From: Pedobacter zeae
GTDB lineage: Bacteria > Bacteroidota > Bacteroidia > Sphingobacteriales > Sphingobacteriaceae
Length of the DNA: 64,000 nucleotides
NCBI RefSeq assembly: GCF_014196715.1
Contig: NZ_JACIEF010000001.1
Coordinates: forward strand, 1,346,872 to 1,410,871
Direction of reading: 5' to 3'
Below the pieces are notes generated by a model that saw only the letters and a list, made by a program, of their open reading frames with translations, did not search any database and had not been told where the DNA came from. A program made the translations under genes and the position numbers. Each line of letters starts with the position of its first letter. The first letter of the stretch is position 1. This document shows, piece by piece, positions 46,538-55,549 of the stretch.

Positions 46538-48469
46538 CTACCAATAAGGATTTTGCACCAGGTTTGGATTTACAACCAGGTCGTAACTTCTGATCGGCCA
46601 TAAATAATCTTTTAAACCAAAAACAGGGATAAACTGGGTGTTTGGGCGGTAATAGTTAATAGCATCCGGATTGTTGATGCTCCAACCCTGTATGGGTGCA
46701 GTTAAAACGGCCTGAAGTTCTTTCCATCTCCTTAAATCCCAACCGCTTTGCCCTTCAAAACAGAGTTCTATCCTTCGCTCCTGGTGAATAATCTGCCTTA
46801 AACCATCTTTAGTATTAAACTTATTCGGGTTTCTGGAAAAGTTTGTCCACGAGGCTTGAACACCCTGTAAACCAGCCCTTTGCCTAACCTTATCAATATA
46901 AGTAAATACTTCTGTAGTTGGTCCGTTTACCTCGTTTAATGCCTCTGCATAAAGCAGGTACAAACCGGCCAGTCTGATTAATGGTAGGCGGAATGGCGAT
47001 GCCTGGAAACCGTCATCATAAACCGAAGCATAACTAACCAGTTTTTTAGGCCAGTAACCGGTAATGTTTAACCTGATGTTATCGCTCGGTGCCGCAAATC
47101 CCGCTCCACGGGCCGAAACATAGTACAATGGATTTGACGGATCATCCTGGTTATTCCGGCCATTTCCGAACCAGATACCACCATCAAAAGCGATATCGGC
47201 ATAAAAACGTGACTCGCGCGCAAAATGGCCTTTAATGGTTTCGTACCCCTGCTGGATGTAATAGCGACTGGCATAATCACCTGTTTTAATGGTATTCCTG
47301 CCGGCATAATCCCAGGTTTTATCTTCGCTGATCGGCACACCATTAACGGTATAAAAAAGTTCCTGTGTGCTTATCGGCGCAGAAAAAGTAGAAGGGTTAG
47401 AGAAATTGTTTACCGCCGATTTTGCAGTAAGCCTTGGCGTTGAAAAACCCTGGTAGTTAAACTCCGGATTGGAAGCCCAGATAATTTCCGAGTTCAGTTC
47501 CCATTTTTCCGTCACGGCATTCTGTACATCCAGCTCTCTTTTTAACGAATCGGATAGTTTACCCACGGTAGTTGGCGATTGGAAAGTGTACAGTTTAATC
47601 CCCTGAGTTTCTGCCGCGGTTATAGCTGCTTTTGCCGCATCAGCTGCTTTTTTCCATTTTTGCGCATCGAAAGCTGCGGGAAACAGGCTTACCCCATCTT
47701 TATCTTTAAAACTGATATAATCAGGATTGCCGTTAAAAAGCGGACTCGCTGCTGTTGCCAGCACATCGGCTTTAACTGATAAGGCAATTATACTGGTGAT
47801 CCTGCCCAGTTCTGTAGCCTGACTGGTAATTGTAGCGGGTAGATTAGGAATGGCCTCATCCAGCAAAGAAACAATATAATCAACGGTTTCGTCAACTGGT
47901 GCCCTTTTAACACGTACCTCGTCGGTGCTGCTGTTAATGGCCAGGTTGGTTTTAACCAGGGGAATAGGTCCGTACATTTTAAAAAGTACGTAATGATAAT
48001 AGGCTTTTAAAAATTTGGTTTCGGCAATCCAGCGTCGTTTTTCAGCAGCGCTCAAATCAATTGGTTTGTCAATATTTTCGAGCATAATGTTACAGATCCT
48101 GATCGAACGCCACAGGCTGTAACTTCCTTCACTACCGTCCCATGCATTCAATCCAGGGTTCGCGGCTGTTTGTGTTCCCCTTAACAGGTTGAATCCGGTA
48201 CGGTTAAAACCCTGGTAATTATCGAGCGTGTTCGAATAAATCAGTTCTGATGAAGTGGTAAAACCCGGGTTCGACGCCACATCATTCATGCGCTGCAGGT
48301 AAGCATAACAAGAGTATAAATAGTTTTCGGCTTCATTTCTGTTCCTGAAGGCATAATCGAGGGTACCTAAGTTATCAGGCGTAATATCAAGGTACTTTTT
48401 ACAGGATACAAATGTGCCTAACACCATGATGATGCAGCCGAATGTAAAATATGTTTTTATCGTTTTCAT
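46538..48469 (-). CDS. SusD/RagB-family lipoprotein (PUL 2)
   Basis: 643 residues. Lipobox C23 (VLGTFVSCKKYLDITPDN), SusD motifs TKFLKAYYHYVLFKMYGPIP and RLAGLYLLYAEALNEVNGP, then RIELCFEGQSGWDLRRWKEL, ending VNPNLVQNPYW. It is the partner of the SusC immediately upstream, and its start codon shares one base with the SusC stop (TAATG), so the two are translationally coupled. Confidence 0.93.
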   Translation of the reverse strand: MKTIKTYFTFGCIIMVLGTFVSCKKYLDITPDNLGTLDYAFRNRNEAENYLYSCYAYLQRMNDVASNPGFTTSSELIYSNTLDNYQGFNRTGFNLLRGTQTAANPGLNAWDGSEGSYSLWRSIRICNIMLENIDKPIDLSAAEKRRWIAETKFLKAYYHYVLFKMYGPIPLVKTNLAINSSTDEVRVKRAPVDETVDYIVSLLDEAIPNLPATITSQATELGRITSIIALSVKADVLATAASPLFNGNPDYISFKDKDGVSLFPAAFDAQKWKKAADAAKAAITAAETQGIKLYTFQSPTTVGKLSDSLKRELDVQNAVTEKWELNSEIIWASNPEFNYQGFSTPRLTAKSAVNNFSNPSTFSAPISTQELFYTVNGVPISEDKTWDYAGRNTIKTGDYASRYYIQQGYETIKGHFARESRFYADIAFDGGIWFGNGRNNQDDPSNPLYYVSARGAGFAAPSDNIRLNITGYWPKKLVSYASVYDDGFQASPFRLPLIRLAGLYLLYAEALNEVNGPTTEVFTYIDKVRQRAGLQGVQASWTNFSRNPNKFNTKDGLRQIIHQERRIELCFEGQSGWDLRRWKELQAVLTAPIQGWSINNPDAINYYRPNTQFIPVFGLKDYLWPIRSYDLVVNPNLVQNPYW

Positions 48470-51400
48470 TATAAGGTTACATTAAGACCAACATTGAATA
48501 CCTTTTGGATAGGATAAGCAAACCCGTTTCCACCTTGCTCAGGATCCCACATTTTAAATGGACTCCAGGTAAGCAGGTTCAAACCATTAAAATAAATACG
48601 GCAAGAGTTGAGCTTGATTTTACTGGAAATGCGCTGTGGAAGCGTATAACCGAGTTCAACTGATTTAAGCCTCAATAAACGGCCATTTCTCATCCACCAG
48701 GTGCTGGTTTGTGCATTGTTTTCGAGATCTGCAGCATTTACTGCCAACCGGGGATAAAGTGCATAAAGGTTCTGGTTTTCGGGCGACCAATGGTTATCAG
48801 CAAAATCTTTAAGCAATTGTGTATTGCCATAAATATACTGCTGATCACTCGGTACAAAAGGGCTTACCTTTCTGGGATCGATGAAGAAAGTCATCCTGTC
48901 CTGTCCGGTAAAAAAGGCCGACAGATCGAAACCTTTGTAGGAAGAGCTGAAACCGAAACCATACACCACTTCAGGCGATTGCGGAAAACCGATGTAAGCT
49001 TTATCGGCATCATCTATTTTACCATCGTTGTTTAAATCGCGGTATTTGATATCGCCTGCTCTTGGGGGTTTACCACCTGTAGAGAAAATTTGCGTTGGCG
49101 AATTTTGCACCTCTTTATCATCTACAAATAAACGTTCGGCAATGTAACCGAAATTTCTGCTGATCGGCTGCCCCGTGGTATATCGGTAAGCTTCTGCCCA
49201 CTGTGGCTCTTCGTAATTGATGTATTTATTTTTGGCAAAAGTTAAGTTAGAGCGTACGGCAAAAGAAAATGCATTTACGTTAAACTTATAATCGAGCGAT
49301 AAATCGATACCCCTTGACCTGGCCTTCCCGATATTCGCACCAATATCAGGTGCGCCGGTATTGGGATCAATAGCCTCTAAACCCAGGGTAGTCGGTACGT
49401 TTTTACGGATCATGTAAATATTATAACGGTCGTTATTATATACCTCCGCAATAATGTTCATGTTTTTGAAAAGCGTAGCTTCTAAAGCCAGATTGGTTTG
49501 GCGGGAAGTTTCCCAGGTAATATCGGTGTTTTCGTAGCTGTTAATGTATACCCCAGGGCGTGTAGCGCCGCCATTATACCCAAATTGGGCATAATTACCA
49601 CCCCCATTTAAGTTTACATCCGACTGGTAGAAAAAGCGTTGCGATCCAATGGCATCATTACCCACCAGGCCAAAACTTCCCCTTAGTTTTAAACGGTTAA
49701 CCACATTGGCAATTCCGCCTGTCCAGAATTTTTCGTTCGAAACAATCCATCCCGCACCAATGGTTGGGAAAAAACCAAAACGATGGTTCTCCGAAAACCT
49801 TTCCGATCCGTTGTAACCGAAGTTGGTTTCCAAAAAGTAACGGCTTTTGTATGAATAAGTTAACCTTCCTGCCAACCCCAGGTTACGGTAAGGAAGTGAG
49901 TATTGAAGCGTACGCGTATTGGTTTTCGGATCTTTAGCATTGTTATACAGGTTCTGCTGGGCAGTACCGATCAGGGCGCCGCTTACGGTATGATCTCGTC
50001 CAAAAGTATGATCATAGTTTACAGCAGCCTGTCCGTAAAGAAAGGTACTGATGTTCGGATCGCCCGGGTAATAACTTAAATATTCCTGGGCAATGTTAGG
50101 TGCCCCACTGGTTACCGATGAATTTAACCAGTTTAACACGTAAGTATTGCTTGCTTTATCATACGAGCCAACATTATAATAAAATGGTGAGTAAGCCATC
50201 GATGAATCGAAATAAGAATACCTGTTGGTACTAAAAATCGATTTGAACGAAAGACCTTCGGTAAGGAAGTCGAGTTTCTGGTTAAGCTCTAACTGCGCCG
50301 ACATACGTGATTCGGTTGAATTTTTATGCCCACGGAGCAACGCCGCATAAGGGTTGTTATATAAAATGCTGTTTACTCCTGTGCCGCCTGTATTTCCAAA
50401 TAAAATATGCTGTGCGTTTTGATTTGCGGCATCGGCAGGGAAATAAGCGGGGAATAAAACCGGACTGGTGTGTACGGCGATATTATAAAGATCGGTAGAA
50501 AAACCGCCATCGGTAGCCAGCGGACCATTGTATTCGCTAAAATTACCCGATAAACGCACCACCAGTTCGGTGGTTTTGCCTAAATCGATATTGATATTGG
50601 AACGCAACTGGTAATTCCTGAATTTCACGTTGTTATCGTTATTGTTCCGGTCGTCCTGATTCAGCACACCATTATCCAGGTTATACGAACCGGCAATATA
50701 ATACCTGGCTACACCTCCTCCACCGCTTACGCTCATATTGGCGCGCTGGGTATTGGTCCGTTTTTTAAACAGCAGGCCCAGCCAATCAACCGCAGGGTAA
50801 ACATATTCGTTATAACCCGGGCTTTTATTTATCGTAGCCTGGGTATTGATAATCTGGTTAGGCGTAAATTTAGGATCCATTCCCCTGCCGATAGAGGCTT
50901 CGTTAAAAAGCTTCATATACGTAATGGGATCGGCAAGCTCGAGGTTCTGGGTAGACTGAGATGAAGAATTTTCCAGTCTGAAACTGATTTTGGCTTTACC
51001 TTCCTTACCGGATCTGGTAGACACTAAAATTACCCCGTTTGCCCCGCGTGCGCCATACAGTGCTGTAGCACTGGCATCTTTCAGGATCGAGAAACTTTCG
51101 ATATCATCTACCTGTAAACGCGCCAGATCAGAGCTCGTTAACTCTACGTTATCGATCAATATCAAAGGATCCTGCTTGTAACCAAAGGTAGTTACCCCAC
51201 GGATAAAAAACTGCGAGTTATCCTGTCCGGGTTGCCCGCTGCGCTGATAACCGATCACACCCGCGATCTGACCGGAAAGTGCATTGGTTAAATTGCTCGA
51301 AGGTATTTTAAGGTTGCCCACTTTTACCGTGGTAACCGAACCCACCAAAGCTTCTTTACGCTGTTTTTGCCCCAAGGCGGTAATCACCACCTCTTCCGAC

Positions 51401-51768
51401 AGCATATTTTCTTCGGTTAATTTAATGTTGATCACATTAGCCGCACCAACGGTTGCCCGCTGTTCGCGGTAACCCACATAAGAAAACCTTAATATTTCAC
51501 CGGGCGCTACATCAAGCACAAACTTTCCGTTATTATCGGTCTGTGTACCTACGTTAACCTTGTTCACAACAGCTACGGTTACTCCGGGCAGCCCTACCCC
51601 TAAAGTATCCGTAACCTTACCTGTAATGGTTTTCTTTCCCGTTTGGGAATAACCCTTTACCGGGATAAAAATCAGGAAAAATACAAGCATCGAACCTGTC
51701 AATGCCAATGCATTTTTTACCTTGTCAGACATCGTAAGGTGTCTGCAAAACAAAAATAATTGCTTCAT
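48469..51768 (-). CDS. SusC/RagA outer-membrane importer, first gene of PUL 2
   Basis: 1099 residues. An N-terminal extension (MKQLFLFCRHLTMSDKVKN) precedes the hydrophobic signal (ALALTGSMLVFFLIFIPVKG). Then CarboxypepD_reg-like ITGKVTDTLGVGLPGVTVAV, TonB box EEVVITALG, plug with LILIDNVELTSSDLARLQVD and FSILKDASATALYGARGANG, and a barrel ending FNVGLNVTL. It is the probable first gene of a seven-gene leftward operon with SusD, two surface lipoproteins and three glycosidases. A TATCC tandem repeat lies in its upstream region. Confidence 0.95.
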   Translation of the reverse strand: MKQLFLFCRHLTMSDKVKNALALTGSMLVFFLIFIPVKGYSQTGKKTITGKVTDTLGVGLPGVTVAVVNKVNVGTQTDNNGKFVLDVAPGEILRFSYVGYREQRATVGAANVINIKLTEENMLSEEVVITALGQKQRKEALVGSVTTVKVGNLKIPSSNLTNALSGQIAGVIGYQRSGQPGQDNSQFFIRGVTTFGYKQDPLILIDNVELTSSDLARLQVDDIESFSILKDASATALYGARGANGVILVSTRSGKEGKAKISFRLENSSSQSTQNLELADPITYMKLFNEASIGRGMDPKFTPNQIINTQATINKSPGYNEYVYPAVDWLGLLFKKRTNTQRANMSVSGGGGVARYYIAGSYNLDNGVLNQDDRNNNDNNVKFRNYQLRSNINIDLGKTTELVVRLSGNFSEYNGPLATDGGFSTDLYNIAVHTSPVLFPAYFPADAANQNAQHILFGNTGGTGVNSILYNNPYAALLRGHKNSTESRMSAQLELNQKLDFLTEGLSFKSIFSTNRYSYFDSSMAYSPFYYNVGSYDKASNTYVLNWLNSSVTSGAPNIAQEYLSYYPGDPNISTFLYGQAAVNYDHTFGRDHTVSGALIGTAQQNLYNNAKDPKTNTRTLQYSLPYRNLGLAGRLTYSYKSRYFLETNFGYNGSERFSENHRFGFFPTIGAGWIVSNEKFWTGGIANVVNRLKLRGSFGLVGNDAIGSQRFFYQSDVNLNGGGNYAQFGYNGGATRPGVYINSYENTDITWETSRQTNLALEATLFKNMNIIAEVYNNDRYNIYMIRKNVPTTLGLEAIDPNTGAPDIGANIGKARSRGIDLSLDYKFNVNAFSFAVRSNLTFAKNKYINYEEPQWAEAYRYTTGQPISRNFGYIAERLFVDDKEVQNSPTQIFSTGGKPPRAGDIKYRDLNNDGKIDDADKAYIGFPQSPEVVYGFGFSSSYKGFDLSAFFTGQDRMTFFIDPRKVSPFVPSDQQYIYGNTQLLKDFADNHWSPENQNLYALYPRLAVNAADLENNAQTSTWWMRNGRLLRLKSVELGYTLPQRISSKIKLNSCRIYFNGLNLLTWSPFKMWDPEQGGNGFAYPIQKVFNVGLNVTL

Positions 51769-52150
51769 TTGCCAATAAGCTTTTTAAATGATGAATTAAA
51801 AAATTGTAGATAGATGTAGATCGACAGGAATCAGCGCTCTTTATGAACCGGTAAACCTGCTGGCCATCCTTTAGCAATCGAAAGAAGGGTTTGCACTGCT
51901 GCACAATAATTTGTAAAATTTCTCATATTTTGGAATTATTTGGTTAATGGAAATTAGTTCGGGTACAGGAATGGCTAATTATTATTTGCCGTTTTATGCC
52001 CTTTTCTAAAAGAAAATCAAATGCTAAAAGGAATACGATGTAAAATTTATCCTATCCTATCCTATCCTATTATTTCCAGATACAAGTATAGTCAAATAAT
52101 TTAATATTCCAAACGCTAAACACAAATATGTAAAGAAATGAATTGCGCCT
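51769..52150. other. Upstream region of PUL 2 with a pentanucleotide repeat
   Basis: 382 bp between the 3' end of the symporter gene and the PUL 2 SusC start. It holds the TATCC repeat (52048-52070) and must hold the SusC promoter. I found no exact TAnnTTTG on the minus strand; TAAATTTT at 52049-52042 is the closest, and the repeat abuts it. No gene seen. Confidence 0.5.
52048..52070. repeat. Tandem pentanucleotide repeat (TATCC)4.6
   Basis: Four perfect copies of TATCC followed by TAT. It lies about 280 bp upstream of the PUL 2 SusC start, on the promoter side. Short perfect repeats like this can gain or lose units by slipped-strand pairing. Confidence 0.9.
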
Positions 52151-53743
52151 CTAAGCAAGTAGATAGGGAGAGAAAATAAAAAATACAAGTGCCATCAGTA
52201 AGATCAGTATGATATGGTAGTAGTACCTATTCTGCCAGGGAATAATATCAATTTTATTGGCGGGTATCAAATGGTAGGGTTCCTGATTGGGATACAGTTT
52301 TGAGATGCCCAGCATCAAGAATACCGTGCCGACGAATATAATGGCCAGCGTATGTAGATAATGCAGGTGGATGGAAAATACCCACTCGCTCATTACATAA
52401 CAGCAAATGAAGAAAAACATCCCAATTTTAGCAGCAACGGGTGGCATTTTTTTGGTGATAAAACCAATGAAGATGATGGTAAAGATCGGGAGGCTAAAAA
52501 TAGCACTGATCTTTTGCAGGTATTCATAAAAACCATGTTTCGAAAAAATAATAAAGGGCGCAAAGAACATCGCAAACAAGGATACTGAGATCTGGAATAA
52601 CCGCCCCGTTCGTAGCAAGCTTTTATCAGATAATACCCTGCCCTTTTTCTCCATCAACGGGCTATATAAATTCAGCAGAAACAGGGTGCTCGAACTGTTC
52701 AGTCCTGCATTAAAAGTGGTAATGGCTGCACCAAAAAGCACGCAGGCTGAAAGGCCCATTAATAGTGGCGGCAATACATCTTTAATCAGTAAAGGGAATA
52801 CCTGGTTGGTATTGGTTAATACAGGATACAGGTGCACCGCGATTAAACCCGGGATATTGATCAGCAGCGGACAAAGTAATTTGGCAAAACAGGTTAATGC
52901 AATACCTTTCTGCCCCTCTTCCAAACTTTTAGCCGCCAGCACCTGCTGAATAATGTACTGCTCCATGCCCCAATAATAAAGGTTTACAATGAGCATACCG
53001 GTAAATAAGGTAGAAAAAGGCACAGCGTCGTGATTACCGCCAATGGCATTGAGGTGTTCTTTCTTGGTAGAAAGTACAGTAGAAAGTCCACGGAAAAAAT
53101 CGCCGTGCCCCAGATAACGCAATCCGTAATATGGCAATGCGATAATCAGCACCAGCATACCGGCGCTCAATACGGTATCAGAAATTGTAATAGCCTTGAA
53201 ACCACCCAGAATAGTATAAATCGAGCCAATAAGCCCCATAATCCATACAAATACCCAGATGCTCTCCCAATAGGAAAGGTGAAAACCCGAAAGATCGATC
53301 AGGTTACTAAAAGCTACTGCTCCACCATAAAGTACCGCTGGCAGCAGGTTAATAATATAACTAAAGAGGAAAACCACCGAAACGAATGTTTTGGTCTGTT
53401 TATCGTAACGTTTCTCCAAAAAATCGGGAATGGTGCGGATACCCGTTTTAAAATATATAGGGATGAAAAATTCTGAAACAATAATCATGGCCAGGATAGA
53501 TGAAATTCCCCAGCCAATTACCGACATGTTATTGATATAAACCGATTCGTTTTCACCAATAAACTGGTTGGCGCTGATGTTACTGAAAAACAAGGAAGCA
53601 CCGATAATAATAAAACCATTGGTGCGGTTGGCAAAGAAAAAACCACTGATGGTAGAGCGCTGCGACCTACGGGTTTTAAAGTAAGATATCACCGCGGCCA
53701 ATACCGTGAACAAAATAAAACTGATAATGGCTATGGTACCCAC
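52151..53743 (-). CDS. Sodium:solute symporter, SSS/SGLT family
   Basis: 530 residues with about 14 hydrophobic helices. SSS-family features: N-terminal SGFFFANRTNGFIIIGASLF followed by FSNISANQFIGENES (the sodium-site region of SGLT-like transporters), GIRTIPDFLEKRYD, and the YWGMEQYIIQQVLAAKS segment. It probably imports a monosaccharide or similar solute with sodium across the inner membrane. It lies 9 bp downstream of a GntR regulator, so the two are co-transcribed. Next to two fucose/galactose loci a released sugar is the natural guess, but the ligand is not shown by the sequence. Confidence 0.9.
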   Translation of the reverse strand: MGTIAIISFILFTVLAAVISYFKTRRSQRSTISGFFFANRTNGFIIIGASLFFSNISANQFIGENESVYINNMSVIGWGISSILAMIIVSEFFIPIYFKTGIRTIPDFLEKRYDKQTKTFVSVVFLFSYIINLLPAVLYGGAVAFSNLIDLSGFHLSYWESIWVFVWIMGLIGSIYTILGGFKAITISDTVLSAGMLVLIIALPYYGLRYLGHGDFFRGLSTVLSTKKEHLNAIGGNHDAVPFSTLFTGMLIVNLYYWGMEQYIIQQVLAAKSLEEGQKGIALTCFAKLLCPLLINIPGLIAVHLYPVLTNTNQVFPLLIKDVLPPLLMGLSACVLFGAAITTFNAGLNSSSTLFLLNLYSPLMEKKGRVLSDKSLLRTGRLFQISVSLFAMFFAPFIIFSKHGFYEYLQKISAIFSLPIFTIIFIGFITKKMPPVAAKIGMFFFICCYVMSEWVFSIHLHYLHTLAIIFVGTVFLMLGISKLYPNQEPYHLIPANKIDIIPWQNRYYYHIILILLMALVFFIFSPYLLA

Positions 53744-53752
53744 GTTATGGTA

Positions 53753-54775
53753 TTAAAGTGAATTTCTCCTGATCAGTTGATTCTCCATTACATGTTTAAT
53801 GGGTTTCAGGCTGAGTACAAATTCGGCAGCGAGACGACCCATAAGTGCAAAATCGATAGAAAAAGTGGTAATCCCGTCAAAAATGATCTCTTTTACATTG
53901 TCATCATTATGCGAAAGGATACCCAGGTCTTTGCCCACTTTTAACCCTTTTACTTTCGTATCTTTCAACATTTCCCAAAGTTCGAGGTTGTGTATGGTAA
54001 AATAAACTTTATCTGGTGCAATGCTACCGGCTTCGTAACTATTTTTGACTACGCCATTGATGTTAAATTCCTTTACAAAACGTTTAAAGGAAGTTAATAC
54101 TTCCCTGGGTTCGGCAGATGAAGGTTTGAAAAAGAAAATAAATTCTGAGAATTCCTTAATCCTTGGCGCCAGTTCTAAAAAGGCATTATACGAAGCCTTT
54201 TCAAACTCCTGAACAATGTAAGAATAATCGCCCTTTAATTTTACATAACGGTCAACGATCAACAGTTTTTCTTTGGGCAACTGTTCCAGTACTTCTTTAG
54301 CTTCTTTGCTTTCTATCGGAGCAATTACATACAAACCATACTGGCCTTTATTGCTGTTGATGATGGATTCGAAAACACTGAAATTGTTGTGGTGGAAATA
54401 TACATCAACCTGGATGTTATCGCCTAAATGGTCGCGGAAGTTCTGATAAAAAGTTTCCTGGAAGGTGTCGAAAGCATAAATTAATAAACAAACCTTTAAA
54501 TGCTGTTCGGTATCATCTGTAGCGACAAAATAGCCCATTCGGTTTTTAGATTCCAGTATACCCCTGTTGATCAGCTCTTTATAGGCTTTGCCGATGGTTT
54601 CTTTGGCAAAACCGGTTTCCCTCATCATTTCATTAACGGATGGCAGCATATCACCTTTGCCAATGAATTTATGATTCAGGCCATTGATAATTCCCTGTAC
54701 CAGCTGTTCATGTTTCGAGAAAGAATTTATGATGCTTAAATCTTTTATTTCACTGAACAGCTTTTCCTTATTCAT
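53753..54775 (-). CDS. GntR-family regulator with periplasmic-binding-like effector domain
   Basis: 340 residues. N-terminal winged helix about 15-78 (HEQLVQGIINGLNHKFIGKG, DMLPSVNEMMRETGFAKET, IGKAYKELINRGILESKNRM), followed from ~90 by a LacI/periplasmic-binding-type sugar-sensing domain (LKVCLLIYAFDTFQETFYQN, GLYVIAPIES, LGILSHNDDNVKEIIFDGIT). This domain pair occurs in sugar regulators of Bacteroidota for arabinose or fucose. Co-transcribed with the symporter, which it probably controls. The effector is unknown. Confidence 0.9.
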   Translation of the reverse strand: MNKEKLFSEIKDLSIINSFSKHEQLVQGIINGLNHKFIGKGDMLPSVNEMMRETGFAKETIGKAYKELINRGILESKNRMGYFVATDDTEQHLKVCLLIYAFDTFQETFYQNFRDHLGDNIQVDVYFHHNNFSVFESIINSNKGQYGLYVIAPIESKEAKEVLEQLPKEKLLIVDRYVKLKGDYSYIVQEFEKASYNAFLELAPRIKEFSEFIFFFKPSSAEPREVLTSFKRFVKEFNINGVVKNSYEAGSIAPDKVYFTIHNLELWEMLKDTKVKGLKVGKDLGILSHNDDNVKEIIFDGITTFSIDFALMGRLAAEFVLSLKPIKHVMENQLIRRNSL

Positions 54776-55217
54776 GCAACAATATTTGGTTTAATGGATT
54801 TACCGGAGGTTAACTGGCCGAAATATATAAATTTAATAGTGATAATTGATAAAAATTTAAGAATGATTGTCTATTCGACATCAAGTGGTTGCCACGGAGA
54901 CACAAATTATCACGGAAAACTTCCTGAATAATTCTTTTACCCGTTTTGTCAGCCTGAACAGACTTGAAGGATCTTTACCGGACGAAATTATGATTTGCAA
55001 ATATGGATCTGCCGCAACAACACCTGATAGCTTACTCAACACATCAGCTGCCACGGAAACACAGATTGGTATAACAATATTTTCTGTGGCTTTCGTGCTT
55101 CCGTGAAAAAACAGAAAGGTTAATATAACGGCAATTAGCGTATTTGTAACAACTGTTATTTCGAATTGTCTAAAACTTTTAACGGTCTCAAAATGTTTAA
55201 CTAAAAAAAGAAAAAAC
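54776..55217. other. Intergenic region with a degenerate CACGGAnACACA repeat
   Basis: 442 bp between divergent genes. Contains a repeated CACGGA(G/A)ACACA(A/G)ATT unit at about 54893-54908 and 55053-55068, and inverted partners CTGTGGC and TTCCGTG near 55084-55106. Frames through it on either strand look like accidental readings of the repeats. Confidence 0.5.
54893..55106. repeat. Degenerate CACGGAnACACA direct/inverted repeats
   Basis: CACGGAGACACAAATT (left) and CACGGAAACACAGATT (right) are 14/16 identical and about 160 bp apart; CTGTGG and CTTCCGTG follow in inverted orientation. Looks like a decayed intergenic repeat element; nature unknown. Confidence 0.55.
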
Positions 55218-55418
55218 ATGGGAATTTTAAAAACAGCAATCATTGGCGCTGCAGTATATGCCGGCGTAAAATATATCACTAAGAAAGATCCGGTTACCGG
55301 ACAATCAATCGTTGATGAACTTTTAGATCGTGCACCACAATGGGCCGATAAAGCAAAAGGTTATGCAGAAAACCTGAAAACAAGGGCAAGCAATGCCGCA
55401 GAAGATTTAGCGAGATGA
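55218..55418 (+). CDS. Small YtxH-like protein, 66 aa
   Basis: 66 residues: a hydrophobic N-terminus (MGILKTAIIGAAVYAGVKYI) followed by an amphipathic, charged helix (DELLDRAPQWADKAKGYAEN). This layout is like YtxH-type and other small envelope-stress or general-stress proteins. ATG start with an A-rich leader (AAAAAAGAAAAAAC) and a strong terminator 50 bp downstream support a real single-gene transcript. Function unknown. Confidence 0.75.
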   Translation: MGILKTAIIGAAVYAGVKYITKKDPVTGQSIVDELLDRAPQWADKAKGYAENLKTRASNAAEDLAR

Positions 55419-55468
55419 ATACCGTGCAGGAATAGCGAACAGGAAGAGGCTAAATATTTATTTCTCTG

Positions 55469-55506
55469 AAAAAAAACGTCCCGGTTTAAACCGGGACGTT
55501 TTTTTA
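55469..55506. terminator. Strong intrinsic terminator, probably bidirectional
   Basis: A perfect 26-bp palindrome at 55475-55500 (arm AACGTCCCGGTTT), with an A-run on the left (55469-55476) and a T-run on the right (55499-55505). It ends the YtxH-like transcript on the plus strand and could also end the SusCD transcript, whose last gene stops at 55550, on the minus strand. Confidence 0.95.
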
Positions 55507-55549
55507 TTTAAACATGGGAAGGAAATATCCCATATCATGATAAGCTAAA

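Noticed and set aside
54867-55279. Frames of 79 and 132 residues on both strands between GntR and the YtxH-like gene
   Set aside because: They read through the CACGGAnACACA repeats, and the minus frame also runs into the start of the real small gene.
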